Assembly: GCF_000698575.1 (NCBI RefSeq)
Contig: NZ_JFHD01000043.1
Span: 1 to 51,052, forward strand
Source of the DNA: Caballeronia zhejiangensis
Lineage (GTDB): Bacteria; Pseudomonadota; Gammaproteobacteria; Burkholderiales; Burkholderiaceae
Direction: 5' to 3'
Length of the DNA: 51,052 bases
The translations under genes were made by a program, and so were the position numbers. Shown in pieces: positions 33,740 through 42,111 of the stretch. The notes under the pieces are model-generated. The model had not been told where the DNA came from. It saw only the letters and a program-made list of their open reading frames with translations, and did not search any database. Every line of letters begins with the position of its first letter. The stretch's first letter is position 1.

Positions 33740-35560
33740 ATGACTACGCTTTTGCAAACGGTGCAGCCCGTCCGCTACCGCATCGTTCCGAAAAATCCCG
33801 CCGCGCATCTCTTCGAAGTGACGCTGACCGTAGCCGTTCCCGATCCGGCCGGCCAGCGCTTCATGCTGCCGGTCTGGATTCCGGGCAGCTACATGATCCG
33901 CGAATTCGCACGCAACATCGTGACGCTGCAGGCGTTCAACGCGGCGGGCCGCAAGATCGCCATCGAAAAGATCGACAAGCACGCGTGGCAAGCCGCGCCG
34001 ACCGACGGCCCGATCACGCTGCGCTACGAGGTCTACGCGTGGGACATGTCGGTGCGCGCCGCGCATCTCGACGACACCGTCGGCTTCTTCAACGGCACGA
34101 GCACGTTCCTCGCGGTGGAAGGGCAGTCGGGCGCGCCGTGCGTCGTCGATATCGAACCGCCGCAGGGCGGCGCGTATCGCAACTGGCGCGTCGCGACGGC
34201 GCTTTCAGATGCGCGCGGCACGAAGCGCTACGGTTTCGGCGGCTATGAAGCGGCGAATTACGACGAACTCGTCGACCATCCGGTCACGCTCGGCGAATTT
34301 GCGCTCGGCAGTTTCAGCGCGCACGGCGTGAAGCACGACATCGTGATTTCGGGGCGCGTCGTCAATCTCGATATGAACCGGCTCGCCGCCGACCTGAAGC
34401 GCGTCTGCGAAGCGCAGATCGCGCTCTTTGAGCCGCGCACGAAGAAAGCGCCGATGGATCGCTACGTGTTCATGACCGTCGCCGTCAGCGATGGTTACGG
34501 CGGGCTGGAGCATCGCGCATCGACGGCGCTCATCTGCAATCGCACGGATCTGCCGGTGCAGGGCCGCCCGGAAACGACCGAGGGTTATCGCACGTATCTC
34601 GGCCTGTGCAGCCACGAGTATTTCCATACGTGGAACGTGAAGCGGATCAAGCCGGCGACGTTCGCGCCGTACGATCTGTCGCAGGAAAATTACACGACGC
34701 TCTTGTGGCTCTTCGAAGGCTTCACGTCGTACTACGACGATCTGATGCTCGTGCGCAGCGGCCTGATTTCCGCCGGCGATTATTTCAGTCTGCTCGGCAA
34801 GACGATCGGCGGCGTGCTGCGCGGCTCCGGGCGGTTCAAGCAATCGGTCGCGCAAAGCTCGTTCGACGCCTGGGTGAAGTACTACCGCGCCGACGAAAAC
34901 GCGTCGAACGCGATCGTCAGCTATTACCAGAAAGGCTCGCTCGTCGCGCTGGCGTTCGATCTGTCGATTCGCGCGCAGACCGACAACCGCAAGTCGCTCG
35001 ACGACGTGATGCGTCTGCTTTGGCAGCGCTACGGTCGCGAGTTTTACAACGGCAAGGGGCGCGGCATTGCGGAGGAAGACGTCGAGGCGCTTTTCGCCGA
35101 AGCGACCGGCGCTGACCTGCGCTCGCTGTTCCGCGACGGCGTGCGCGGCACGCGCGATTTGCCGCTCGATGCGCTTTTCGAGCCGTTCGGCATCGCGCTC
35201 GCCCCCGATCTCCCGGGCAACGGCGCGGCGGTCAAGCCGTCGCTCGGCGCGCGCGTGCGTGGCGGCGCGGATTGCACGCTGGCCGTCGTCCACGAAGGCA
35301 GCGCGGCGCAGAAGGCGGGATTGTCGGCGGGCGATGTGCTCGTCGCGATCGACGGACTGCGCGTCAACGGCTCGAATCTCGATGCGCTGCTGTCGCGTTA
35401 TCTGCCGGGCGCGAAAGTGGAGGTGCACGCGTTCCGTCGCGACGAGTTGCGCCGCACCGAGGTCAAGCTGGACGGACCGGAAGTCGCGCGTTACGTGCTG
35501 ACGGCCATCGACGGTCGGGGTCCGTCGAAACAATGGCGCGAGCGCTGGCTGAAAGGCTGA
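33740..35560 (+). CDS. M61-family glycyl aminopeptidase with PDZ domain
   Basis: 606-residue metallopeptidase. The N-terminal beta domain (about 1-180) includes FMLPVWIPGSYMIREFARNI. The zinc motif HEYFH is at residues 292-296 within LCSHEYFHTWNVKRIKP, followed by LLWLFEGFTSYYDDL, which carries the third ligand Glu. A C-terminal PDZ domain (about 500-585: AQKAGLSAGDVLVAIDGLRVNG) ends the protein. M61 enzymes release N-terminal glycine or alanine. No signal peptide, so probably cytoplasmic. Start at 33740 with AAAGGA upstream. Confidence 0.93.
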   Translation: MTTLLQTVQPVRYRIVPKNPAAHLFEVTLTVAVPDPAGQRFMLPVWIPGSYMIREFARNIVTLQAFNAAGRKIAIEKIDKHAWQAAPTDGPITLRYEVYAWDMSVRAAHLDDTVGFFNGTSTFLAVEGQSGAPCVVDIEPPQGGAYRNWRVATALSDARGTKRYGFGGYEAANYDELVDHPVTLGEFALGSFSAHGVKHDIVISGRVVNLDMNRLAADLKRVCEAQIALFEPRTKKAPMDRYVFMTVAVSDGYGGLEHRASTALICNRTDLPVQGRPETTEGYRTYLGLCSHEYFHTWNVKRIKPATFAPYDLSQENYTTLLWLFEGFTSYYDDLMLVRSGLISAGDYFSLLGKTIGGVLRGSGRFKQSVAQSSFDAWVKYYRADENASNAIVSYYQKGSLVALAFDLSIRAQTDNRKSLDDVMRLLWQRYGREFYNGKGRGIAEEDVEALFAEATGADLRSLFRDGVRGTRDLPLDALFEPFGIALAPDLPGNGAAVKPSLGARVRGGADCTLAVVHEGSAAQKAGLSAGDVLVAIDGLRVNGSNLDALLSRYLPGAKVEVHAFRRDELRRTEVKLDGPEVARYVLTAIDGRGPSKQWRERWLKG

Positions 35561-35702
35561 TTGCCGGAATATGTGGCGGATTGTTCTATCGGTGCAACGA
35601 TCCGTCACGATCTGACGGCTTTTTCCCGAAGGTCGAAATGAGAAGAATGCTTCCTAACGGGACGCCGAGTGCGCCCGAACCTCTCAGAGACAGGAAGCCA
35701 TC

Positions 35703-36299
35703 ATGACGACGATTCTCCAGATCAACTCCGCCGCCCGTTCGCAAGGCGCTCAATCGACGCTGCTCGCCGACGAACTGACCGCGAAACTGCAACAAAGCAA
35801 TCCGGGCGCGAAGGTGGTCGTGCGCAATCTGCTGGGCGACGCGCTGCCGCATCTCGACGACGCCACGCTCGGCGCGTTCTTCACGCCCGCCGATCAGCGC
35901 ACTGCGGAGCAAGCCGCGATCAACGCGAAGAGCGAAGCGCTGATCGCCGAGCTGCAAGCCGCGGATATCGTCGTAATCGCAGCGCCGCTGTACAACTTCG
36001 GCATCTCGTCGCAACTGAAGACGTATTTCGACTGGATCGCGCGTGCGGGCATCACGTTCAGCTACACCGCGAATGGTCCGGAAGGTCTCGTGAAGGGCAA
36101 GAAGGTGTACGTGGTGTCGGCGCGCGGCGGCAAGTACGCAGGCACGCCGAACGATTCGCAGACGCCGTTCCTCAAGACGTTCCTCGGCTTCCTCGGCATG
36201 ACGGACGTGAACTTCATCTACGCCGAAGGCCTGAACATGGGACCGGAAGCGGCTGGCGCGGCACTCGCGTCGGCGCGTGAGGCGATCGCAGCGGTTTAA
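35703..36299 (+). CDS. azoR: FMN-dependent NADH-azoreductase
   Basis: 198-residue flavodoxin-like AzoR. ILQINSAARSQGAQSTLL at the N terminus binds FMN phosphate. VIAAPLYNFGISSQLKTYFDWIARAG, near 90-115, is the family signature, and VVSARGGKY, near 140, contacts the flavin. It reduces azo bonds and quinones with NADH by two-electron steps. Complete; AGGAAG lies upstream. Monocistronic, closed by a bidirectional terminator shared with ung. Confidence 0.95.
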   Translation: MTTILQINSAARSQGAQSTLLADELTAKLQQSNPGAKVVVRNLLGDALPHLDDATLGAFFTPADQRTAEQAAINAKSEALIAELQAADIVVIAAPLYNFGISSQLKTYFDWIARAGITFSYTANGPEGLVKGKKVYVVSARGGKYAGTPNDSQTPFLKTFLGFLGMTDVNFIYAEGLNMGPEAAGAALASAREAIAAV

Positions 36300-36316
36300 G
36301 CGCTTTCGTATCGAAG

Positions 36317-36353
36317 AAAAACCCCGCGTGGCGGTCCGCGTGGCGGGGTTTTT
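36317..36353. terminator. bidirectional rho-independent terminator (azoR / trp-ung)
   Basis: AAAAACCCCGC / GCGGGGTTTTT stem with a G/C-rich loop and T runs on both strands. It ends azoR on the plus strand and the trp-CYTH-ung transcript on the minus strand. Confidence 0.88.
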
Positions 36354-36359
36354 TGCGTT

Positions 36360-37142
36360 TCAGGCGAGCAATTCGGGCTCGGCGGGCAGACGCCAGTCGA
36401 TCGGCGCGCGTCCGTGCTTCGTCAGATATTCGTTCGCGAGCGCGAAGTGCCCGCAGCCGAAGAATCCGCGATACGCCGACAACGGCGACGGATGCGCCGC
36501 CTCCAGCACGCAATGCGCCTTCTGCGTGTCGTCGATCAGCTTGCGCTTCGCCTGCGCGTGTGCGCCCCACAGCATGAACACGAGGCCATCGTGACGCTGC
36601 GCCATTTCGTGGATCAGCGTGTCGGTGCATTGTTCCCAGCCGCGTTTCGCGTGGCTTCCGGCTTTATCGCGCTCGACCGTCAGCGACGTGTTCAGCAGCA
36701 GCACGCCTTGTTTGGCCCACGAATCGAGGCAACCGTGCGCGGGCGCGGGAAATCCGAGACTCGCGTGAATCTCCTTGAAGATGTTGCGCAAGGACGGCGG
36801 CGGGCGCACGGGTGCGGGCACCGAAAACGCGAGGCCGTGCGCTTGCGGCGCGCCTTTGTCCTCGCCGTGATACGGGTCTTGTCCGAGGATGACGACCTTC
36901 ACGTCGGCAGGACTCGTGAGGCGCAGCGCGCGGAAGACATCGGCGGGATAGACGGTCTTGCCAGCGGCGCGCTCGGCATCGACGAACGCGCACAACGCCG
37001 CGTAATGCTTGCTGTCGATGAACGGCTTCAGATGGCGGCGCCAGTCGGCGGGCAGCGCGTCGAACTGACTTTCGAGCGTCGTGGAGTTCGACGACGCGTT
37101 CGCGGCTTCGTTATCCGCGAAAAGGGAAGGCTGCTGATTCAT
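36360..37142 (-). CDS. ung: uracil-DNA glycosylase
   Basis: 260-residue family-1 uracil-DNA glycosylase, which removes uracil from DNA to start base-excision repair. VVILGQDPYHGEDKGAPQAHGLAFS holds the catalytic Asp (GQDPYHG). LLLNTSLTVERDKAGSH follows, and HPSPLSAYRGFFGCGHF carries the catalytic His and the minor-groove loop. The N-terminal 35 residues are variable. Its ATG overlaps the CYTH gene stop by 4 bases (ATGA), and the gene ends 6 bases from the terminator, so it is the last gene of the trp transcript. Confidence 0.97.
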   Translation of the reverse strand: MNQQPSLFADNEAANASSNSTTLESQFDALPADWRRHLKPFIDSKHYAALCAFVDAERAAGKTVYPADVFRALRLTSPADVKVVILGQDPYHGEDKGAPQAHGLAFSVPAPVRPPPSLRNIFKEIHASLGFPAPAHGCLDSWAKQGVLLLNTSLTVERDKAGSHAKRGWEQCTDTLIHEMAQRHDGLVFMLWGAHAQAKRKLIDDTQKAHCVLEAAHPSPLSAYRGFFGCGHFALANEYLTKHGRAPIDWRLPAEPELLA

Positions 37143-37786
37143 GCGTTGCGGTTCTTGCCTTCGGGCGGCTCGCGCAGCAGATAGCCGCGCTGCGCCTTGC
37201 TGAGGTCTTCGGGAACGATCTCGGGAAACGCGCCGCGCAATTCCGCCGCGAGCATCGAAAGCGCGCTTTCCTCGCCGGATTTCAGTTCCAGCTCCAGCTC
37301 GCTGATATCCGCGCGACGCGTCGTGCCGTCGACGTCCGCCGTGATTTCGCCGCGATCCAGCGCGACTTCGATATGCGAACCCTCGCGCTCGATGTCCCAG
37401 ACGATGCGCCTGAAATTGGTCTTGAACAGCGCGATCAGGTCCGGCGCGGCGCGTTCCAGCGCTTCGCGCGCGGCGTCGTTGTCGCAGGCGGCGATGAGCG
37501 CATCGATTTCGAGCGCTTCGCCTTGCACCGGCAACTCCCACTCGTGCCGGTTGCTCAGGCCAGCCACCGATTTGCCGAGCGTCTTGAACGTCTGCAGCCA
37601 TTGCTCCGGCGTGCGGCGCAGGCGCAGCGCGGATTTCGCCTTCGCGAGCGCGCAGTCCGGCGTGTCGAAGTAGACGTTGGCAAGCTCGATCGGCTTGCCC
37701 GCGCCGGTGCGTTCGTCGAAGAAGCGCGCTACGTCGTCGTGTTGCGACGGCGCGAGCGCGAGTTTCAATTCCCGTTCGATGCCCAT
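37139..37786 (-). CDS. CYTH-domain protein, probable inorganic triphosphatase
   Basis: 215-residue CYTH (triphosphate-tunnel) protein. ExExK is at the N terminus (Glu4, Glu6, Lys8 in GIERELKLAL). Charged tunnel residues follow, ALRLRR near 50 and ALDRGEI near 150, with SELELELKSGE near 165. E. coli YgiF, of this family, hydrolyses tripolyphosphate. No CHAD domain here, so it is a short form. It lies 20 bases after trpC and overlaps ung by 4 bases. It appears to be part of the tryptophan transcript although its function is unrelated. Confidence 0.9.
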   Translation of the reverse strand: MGIERELKLALAPSQHDDVARFFDERTGAGKPIELANVYFDTPDCALAKAKSALRLRRTPEQWLQTFKTLGKSVAGLSNRHEWELPVQGEALEIDALIAACDNDAAREALERAAPDLIALFKTNFRRIVWDIEREGSHIEVALDRGEITADVDGTTRRADISELELELKSGEESALSMLAAELRGAFPEIVPEDLSKAQRGYLLREPPEGKNRNA

Positions 37787-37806
37787 GCGGTTCCCGTCGA
37801 TGAGAT

Positions 37807-38592
37807 TTAGAAGAACATGCGCGCGAGTTCGGCGCCCGGATCGTCGGCGCGCATGAACGCTTCGCCGACGAGGAACGTATGCACGCGCATCGCGCGCAGC
37901 CGGTCGACATCGACGCGCGACAGAACGCCGGATTCCGTTACCACGATGCGGTCATCGGGAATCTGCTCCAGCAAGCCGATGGTCGTTTCGATCGTCGTTT
38001 CGAACGTGCGCAGATTGCGATTGTTGATGCCGATGAGCGGCGTCTTCAGCGTGAGCGCGTCGCGCAGTTCGTCGGCGTCGTGGACTTCGACCAGCACCGC
38101 GAGCCCGAGCGAGTGCGCGTAGGCTTCGAGATCCTGCATCTGCGAGAGTTCGAGCGCGGCGGCGATCAGCAGAATGCAGTCCGCGCCCATCGCGCGCGCT
38201 TCGATGATCTGATACGGATCGATGATGAAGTCCTTGCGCAGCACCGGCAGACTGCACGCCGCGCGCGCTTCCTCCAGATACGCGACGCTACCCTTGAAGA
38301 ACTGCACGTCGGTGAGCACGGAAAGGCATGCGGCGCCGCCTTTTTCGTACGAACGCGCGATGTCGGCGGGTACGAAATCCTCTCGCAGCACGCCCTTCGA
38401 CGGGCTCGCCTTCTTCACTTCCGCGATCACCGCCGCCTGATTCGCCGCATGCTTCGCGCGCAATGCGCCGACGAAATCGCGCAGGTCGCGCGAACTGGCT
38501 TCGAGCTTCAGCTCTTCGAGCGGCGCGCTTTGTTCGGCAGCGCGGACTTCCTCGCGCTTGACCGCGATGATGCGATCCAGAATGTCACTCAT
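37807..38592 (-). CDS. trpC: indole-3-glycerol-phosphate synthase
   Basis: 261-residue TIM-barrel enzyme that closes the indole ring, converting carboxyphenylaminodeoxyribulose phosphate to indole-3-glycerol phosphate. The N-terminal LDRIIAVKREEVRAAE and VIAEVKKASPSKGVL (with the catalytic Lys pair) are present. LRKDFIIDPYQI, LIGINNRNLRTF and VTESGVLSRVDVDRL complete the active site. Not fused to TrpF. 22 bases downstream of trpD. Confidence 0.98.
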   Translation of the reverse strand: MSDILDRIIAVKREEVRAAEQSAPLEELKLEASSRDLRDFVGALRAKHAANQAAVIAEVKKASPSKGVLREDFVPADIARSYEKGGAACLSVLTDVQFFKGSVAYLEEARAACSLPVLRKDFIIDPYQIIEARAMGADCILLIAAALELSQMQDLEAYAHSLGLAVLVEVHDADELRDALTLKTPLIGINNRNLRTFETTIETTIGLLEQIPDDRIVVTESGVLSRVDVDRLRAMRVHTFLVGEAFMRADDPGAELARMFF

Positions 38593-38614
38593 GTCGGCTT
38601 CCGTTCGGGTTCCG

Positions 38615-39649
38615 TTATTTCTTTGCGAATTGCTGCGTGAACTTCACGAGCGTCTCGACCTTCTCGCGCGCCGCGCCGCTCTCGATCGCTTCGCGCGCGG
38701 CGGCCATGCCGGCTTCGATCGAATCGACGACATCCGCGGCATAAAGCGCGGTTCCCGCATTCAATGTGACGATCTCGCGCGCGACGCCCGCCTTGTTGTT
38801 CAGCGCGCCTAGCAGCATTGCCTTCGATTCCTGCGCGTCCTGCACCTTCAGCGAACGATTCGACACCATCTGCAGGCCGAAATCCTCCGGATGAATCTCG
38901 TACTCGGTGACTTCGCCGTTTTTCAGCTCGCCGACTTTCGTCGCGGCGCCGAGCGACACCTCGTCCATGCCGTCCTTGCCGTACACGACGAGAACGTGTT
39001 TCGCGCCGAGACGCTGCATCACGCGCACCTGAATACCGACGAGGTCTTCGTGAAACACGCCCTGAAGCTGATTCGGCGCGCCGGCCGGATTCGTCAGCGG
39101 CCCGAGAATATTGAAGATGGTCCGCACGCCGAGTTCGCGGCGCACGGGCGCGATGTTCTTCATCGCCGGATGATGATTCGGCGCGAACATGAAGCCCATG
39201 CCGGTTTCAGCAATGGAAGCGGCCACTTGTTCCGGTGTCAGATCGATGTTCACGCCGAGGGCTTCGAGCACGTCCGCGCTGCCGGATTTGCTCGACACGC
39301 CGCGGTTGCCGTGCTTCGCGACCTTCGCGCCCGACGCGGCCGCGACGAACATCGATGCCGTGGAGATATTGAACGTGTGCGAGCCGTCGCCGCCCGTGCC
39401 GACGATATCGACGAAATTCGAGTTGTCCGCCACTTCGACGTGATTCGCAAATTCGCGCATGACGGTCGCGGCAGCGGCGATTTCGCCGATGGTTTCCTTC
39501 TTCACGCGCAAGCCGGTGATGATCGCGGCGGCCATGACGGGCGACATCTCGCCGCGCATGATCTGGCGCATCAGATGCAGCATTTCGTCGTGAAAGATTT
39601 CCCGATGTTCGATCGTGCGCTGCAGCGCTTCCTGTGCGGTGATGGTCAT
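38615..39649 (-). CDS. trpD: anthranilate phosphoribosyltransferase
   Basis: 344-residue enzyme that joins anthranilate to PRPP. DIVGTGGDGSHTFNISTAS is the PRPP/pyrophosphate loop near 78-96. KHGNRGVSSKSGSADVLEALG lies near 105-125 and HHPAMKNIAPVRRELGVRT near 155-173. Normal length, and separate from TrpG (not fused as in E. coli). Four bases downstream of trpG. Confidence 0.98.
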   Translation of the reverse strand: MTITAQEALQRTIEHREIFHDEMLHLMRQIMRGEMSPVMAAAIITGLRVKKETIGEIAAAATVMREFANHVEVADNSNFVDIVGTGGDGSHTFNISTASMFVAAASGAKVAKHGNRGVSSKSGSADVLEALGVNIDLTPEQVAASIAETGMGFMFAPNHHPAMKNIAPVRRELGVRTIFNILGPLTNPAGAPNQLQGVFHEDLVGIQVRVMQRLGAKHVLVVYGKDGMDEVSLGAATKVGELKNGEVTEYEIHPEDFGLQMVSNRSLKVQDAQESKAMLLGALNNKAGVAREIVTLNAGTALYAADVVDSIEAGMAAAREAIESGAAREKVETLVKFTQQFAKK

Positions 39650-39653
39650 GTCG

Positions 39654-40238
39654 TCAGGCTCGCTTTCCGGTCGAAGAGTTTTTCACGAAGTTTTCGAGCA
39701 GCGCGTGGCCGTGCTCGGAAAGAATCGATTCCGGATGGAACTGCACGCCTTCCACTTCCAGCTCACGGTGACGAACACCCATGATTTCACCGTCGGGCGT
39801 CCACGCGGACACTTCCAGACAGTCGGGCAAAGACTCGCGCTCAATAGCGAGCGAGTGATAGCGCGTCACGTTGAAGTGTTTGGGAAGATCGGCGAACACG
39901 CCTTTACAGTCGGTTTCGATCTGGCTCACCTTGCCGTGCATGATCGTCTGTGCGCGCACGACGCGTCCGCCGAACGCCTCGCCGATTGCCTGATGGCCGA
40001 GGCACACGCCGAGAATCGGCAGCTTGCCGGAAAACTCACGCAACACGTCGAGCGTGATGCCCGCGTGTTGCGGATTGCTCGGTCCCGGCGAAAGACAGAT
40101 GCGCTCGGGGTTGAGCTTCGCGATTTCGTCGAGCGTGATTTCGTCGTTGCGATACGTGAGCACGTCCTCGCCGAGTTCGCCGAAGTACTGGACCAGGTTG
40201 TAGGTGAAGGAATCGTAGTTGTCGATCATCAGCAGCAT
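39654..40238 (-). CDS. trpG: anthranilate synthase component II (glutamine amidotransferase)
   Basis: 194-residue class I amidotransferase that supplies ammonia from glutamine to TrpE. MIDNYDSFTYNLVQYFGELG opens the protein. The nucleophile Cys is in GVCLGHQAIGEAFGG near 80. The His-Glu pair is in VQFHPESIL near 170. It may also serve p-aminobenzoate synthesis (PabA role), as in many proteobacteria without a separate pabA; that is inference. 12 bases downstream of trpE. Confidence 0.97.
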   Translation of the reverse strand: MLLMIDNYDSFTYNLVQYFGELGEDVLTYRNDEITLDEIAKLNPERICLSPGPSNPQHAGITLDVLREFSGKLPILGVCLGHQAIGEAFGGRVVRAQTIMHGKVSQIETDCKGVFADLPKHFNVTRYHSLAIERESLPDCLEVSAWTPDGEIMGVRHRELEVEGVQFHPESILSEHGHALLENFVKNSSTGKRA

Positions 40239-40250
40239 GGTCTTGTCTCC

Positions 40251-41747
40251 TCAGAAGTCGCTGTCGAGGCCGTCTTGCACTTGCTCGGCGGCGCGCAGCA
40301 CGGCGCGCGCCTTGTTCTCCGTTTCCTGCCATTCGGATTCGGGCACCGAATCGGCGACGACGCCCGCTGCCGCCTGAACATAGAGATTGCCCTTGTGGAT
40401 GAGACCGGTGCGGATCGCGATGGCCAGATCCATTTCGCCGCTGAAGGACAGATACCCGACAGCGCCGCCGTACAAGCCGCGCTTGATCGGCTCGAGTTCG
40501 TCGATGAGTTCCATTGCGCGAACCTTCGGCGCGCCGGACAGCGTGCCGGCAGGGAAGGTGGCGCGTAGCACGTCGAAATTGCTCATGCCTTCCTTGAGCT
40601 TGCCTTCGACCGAGCTCACGATGTGCTGGACGTGCGAGTATTTTTCGATGACCAGTTTGTCCGTCACGGTGACCGACCCGGTCTGCGCGATGCGGCCGAC
40701 GTCGTTGCGCGCGAGGTCGATCAGCATGACGTGCTCGGCGACTTCCTTCGGATCGTTAAGCAGTTCGGTGGCGAGTTCGGCGTCGCGTTCGGGCGTGTTG
40801 CCGCGCGGGCGCGTGCCTGCGAGCGGACGAATCGTCACAATGCGATCGTCGGCGCGCTTTTCCTGACGCACGAGAATTTCCGGCGATGCACCGACCACGT
40901 GCACTTCGCCGCCGAAGTTGTAGTAGTACATATACGGCGACGGATTCAGCGAACGCAGCGCGCGATACAGCGAAAGCGGATTGTCGCGGAACGGCTTGAT
41001 GAGCCGCTGGCCGACTTGCACTTGCATCAGTTCGCCGGCCGCGATGTATTCCTTCGCGCGGCGCACGGCGTTCAGATAATCGTCCTTCTTGAATTCGCGG
41101 AACGTTTCCGTACGCACGCTCGCGGATGTCACCGGCGGTTGAACCGTCACGCGCAAACGCGCCTTCAGTTCGCGCAGCCGATGCTTCGCCTTGGCATACG
41201 CTTCCGGCTTGGTCGGATCGGCGTAGACGATGAGATAAAGCTTGCCCGCGAGGTTGTCGATGACCGCGACTTCTTCGGTCAGCAGCAACTGGATGTCGGG
41301 AAGATCGAGATCGTCGGGCGGCGCACTGTGCGCGAGCTTCTTCTCGATGTAGCGCACCGCGTCGTAACCGAAGTAGCCCGCGAGACCGCCGCAAAAGCGC
41401 GGCAAGCCGGGCCGCGTCGCGACCTTGAAGCGCTTTTGATATTGCTCGATGAACGTGAGCGGATCGCCTTCATCCGTTTCGACGACGTTGCCATCGGTCA
41501 CGACTTGCGTCTTGCCGTTTCGCACGCTCACGGTCGTGCGGGCCGGCAGACCGATGAACGAGTAGCGCCCGAAACGCTCGCCGCCCACGACGGACTCCAG
41601 CAGGAACGAGTTCGCGCCGTTGCGCTCCGTCTGCGCGAGCTTGAGATAGAGCGAGAGCGGCGTTTCGAGGTCGGCGAGGGCTTCGGCGATGAGCGGAATG
41701 CGATTGAAGCCTTCGTTCGCCAGCGATTGGAATTCGAGTTCGGTCAT
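40251..41747 (-). CDS. trpE: anthranilate synthase component I
   Basis: 498-residue chorismate-using enzyme forming anthranilate with TrpG. LLESVVGGERFGRYSFIG, near 50-70, contributes the tryptophan feedback site (the Ser of LLES). The chorismate-binding domain has IRPLAGTRPRGNTPERDAEL near 310-330, LIDLARNDVGRIA, and GTLSGAPKVRAMELIDELEP near 405. Start at 41747 with AAGGAT 9 bases upstream. First enzyme gene of the operon, preceded by a long leader with trpL and an attenuator. Confidence 0.98.
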   Translation of the reverse strand: MTELEFQSLANEGFNRIPLIAEALADLETPLSLYLKLAQTERNGANSFLLESVVGGERFGRYSFIGLPARTTVSVRNGKTQVVTDGNVVETDEGDPLTFIEQYQKRFKVATRPGLPRFCGGLAGYFGYDAVRYIEKKLAHSAPPDDLDLPDIQLLLTEEVAVIDNLAGKLYLIVYADPTKPEAYAKAKHRLRELKARLRVTVQPPVTSASVRTETFREFKKDDYLNAVRRAKEYIAAGELMQVQVGQRLIKPFRDNPLSLYRALRSLNPSPYMYYYNFGGEVHVVGASPEILVRQEKRADDRIVTIRPLAGTRPRGNTPERDAELATELLNDPKEVAEHVMLIDLARNDVGRIAQTGSVTVTDKLVIEKYSHVQHIVSSVEGKLKEGMSNFDVLRATFPAGTLSGAPKVRAMELIDELEPIKRGLYGGAVGYLSFSGEMDLAIAIRTGLIHKGNLYVQAAAGVVADSVPESEWQETENKARAVLRAAEQVQDGLDSDF

Positions 41748-41966
41748 GTTGCGATCCTTGAGCGATGCGCGCTTTCTGGGTGGCGCGGTATCGGGGAGTG
41801 CAGGGCGCTGCGGTCGGTCGAATCTCGTGATGATCGCATACGACGGCCCCGCCGCTTCGATTTGCGGAAGCGGACAGGACGACTCGCGGCACTACACGAC
41901 GCGTGCGTGAGCGAGGTTCGATATACGACGATTCAACGGAAACGGCGCGGGTATGCGCAGCGAAAC
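41748..41966 (-). other. untranslated spacer between the trp attenuator and trpE
   Basis: About 220 bases separate the attenuator T run from trpE. Reading frames through it lack coding character. A small hairpin, CCGCTTC / GAAGCGG, lies in the middle. I see no gene or promoter I can support here. Confidence 0.5.
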
Positions 41967-42010
41967 AAAAAACGGATGCTGAAGCGCGATCACGCATGAC
42001 GGCTTCAGCG
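41967..42010 (-). terminator. trp attenuator terminator
   Basis: Minus-strand stem GCTGAAGC / GCTTCAGC (42009-42002 with 41985-41978) with inner pairs TCA / TGA and loop TGCG, followed by ATCCG and six T (41972-41967). It lies 15 bases past the trpL stop. Its 5' arm overlaps the preceding hairpin (42008-42031), whose formation would prevent this one. Confidence 0.72.
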
Positions 42011-42031
42011 CACCTCGGGCGAGGTTAGCGC
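42008..42031 (-). promoter_or_regulatory. trp antiterminator hairpin candidate
   Basis: Minus-strand GCGC-UAA-CCUC-GCCC-GAGG-U-GCGC: inner stem CCUC / GAGG with a tetraloop, outer GCGC / GCGC. The 5' arm contains the trpL stop codon, so a ribosome that finishes trpL would cover it. A ribosome stalled at the Trp codons would leave it free. Two bases of the 3' arm are shared with the terminator stem. Confidence 0.5.
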
Positions 42032-42099
42032 GACCAGCGACGCCAGGGCCAGGCTCCCCGGTCGATGCTGCTCAGACTCCGTTTTCTGTTGAGAAACAT
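42025..42099 (-). CDS. trpL: trp operon leader peptide TrpL (24 aa, three Trp)
   Basis: Very short reading frame ATG 42099 to TAA 42027-42025. The product begins MFLNRKRS and ends GAWPWRRWSR, with Trp at positions 17, 19 and 22. Three Trp codons within six, directly before a terminator hairpin and upstream of trpE, is the layout of a ribosome-stalling attenuation peptide. When charged tRNA-Trp is scarce, the ribosome would pause there and allow antitermination. There is no good Shine-Dalgarno before the ATG, and it starts only 12 bases after the gph stop, so it may rely on coupling or on weak initiation. Composition, position and RNA structure together make it convincing. Confidence 0.8.
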   Translation of the reverse strand: MFLNRKRSLSSIDRGAWPWRRWSR

Positions 42100-42111
42100 G
42101 AATGGATGGAC

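Noticed and set aside
36360..37910. 516-residue minus-strand frame ending in ung as a fusion protein
   Set aside because: The first half is an out-of-frame reading of the CYTH gene. Ung begins at 37142 with its normal N terminus.
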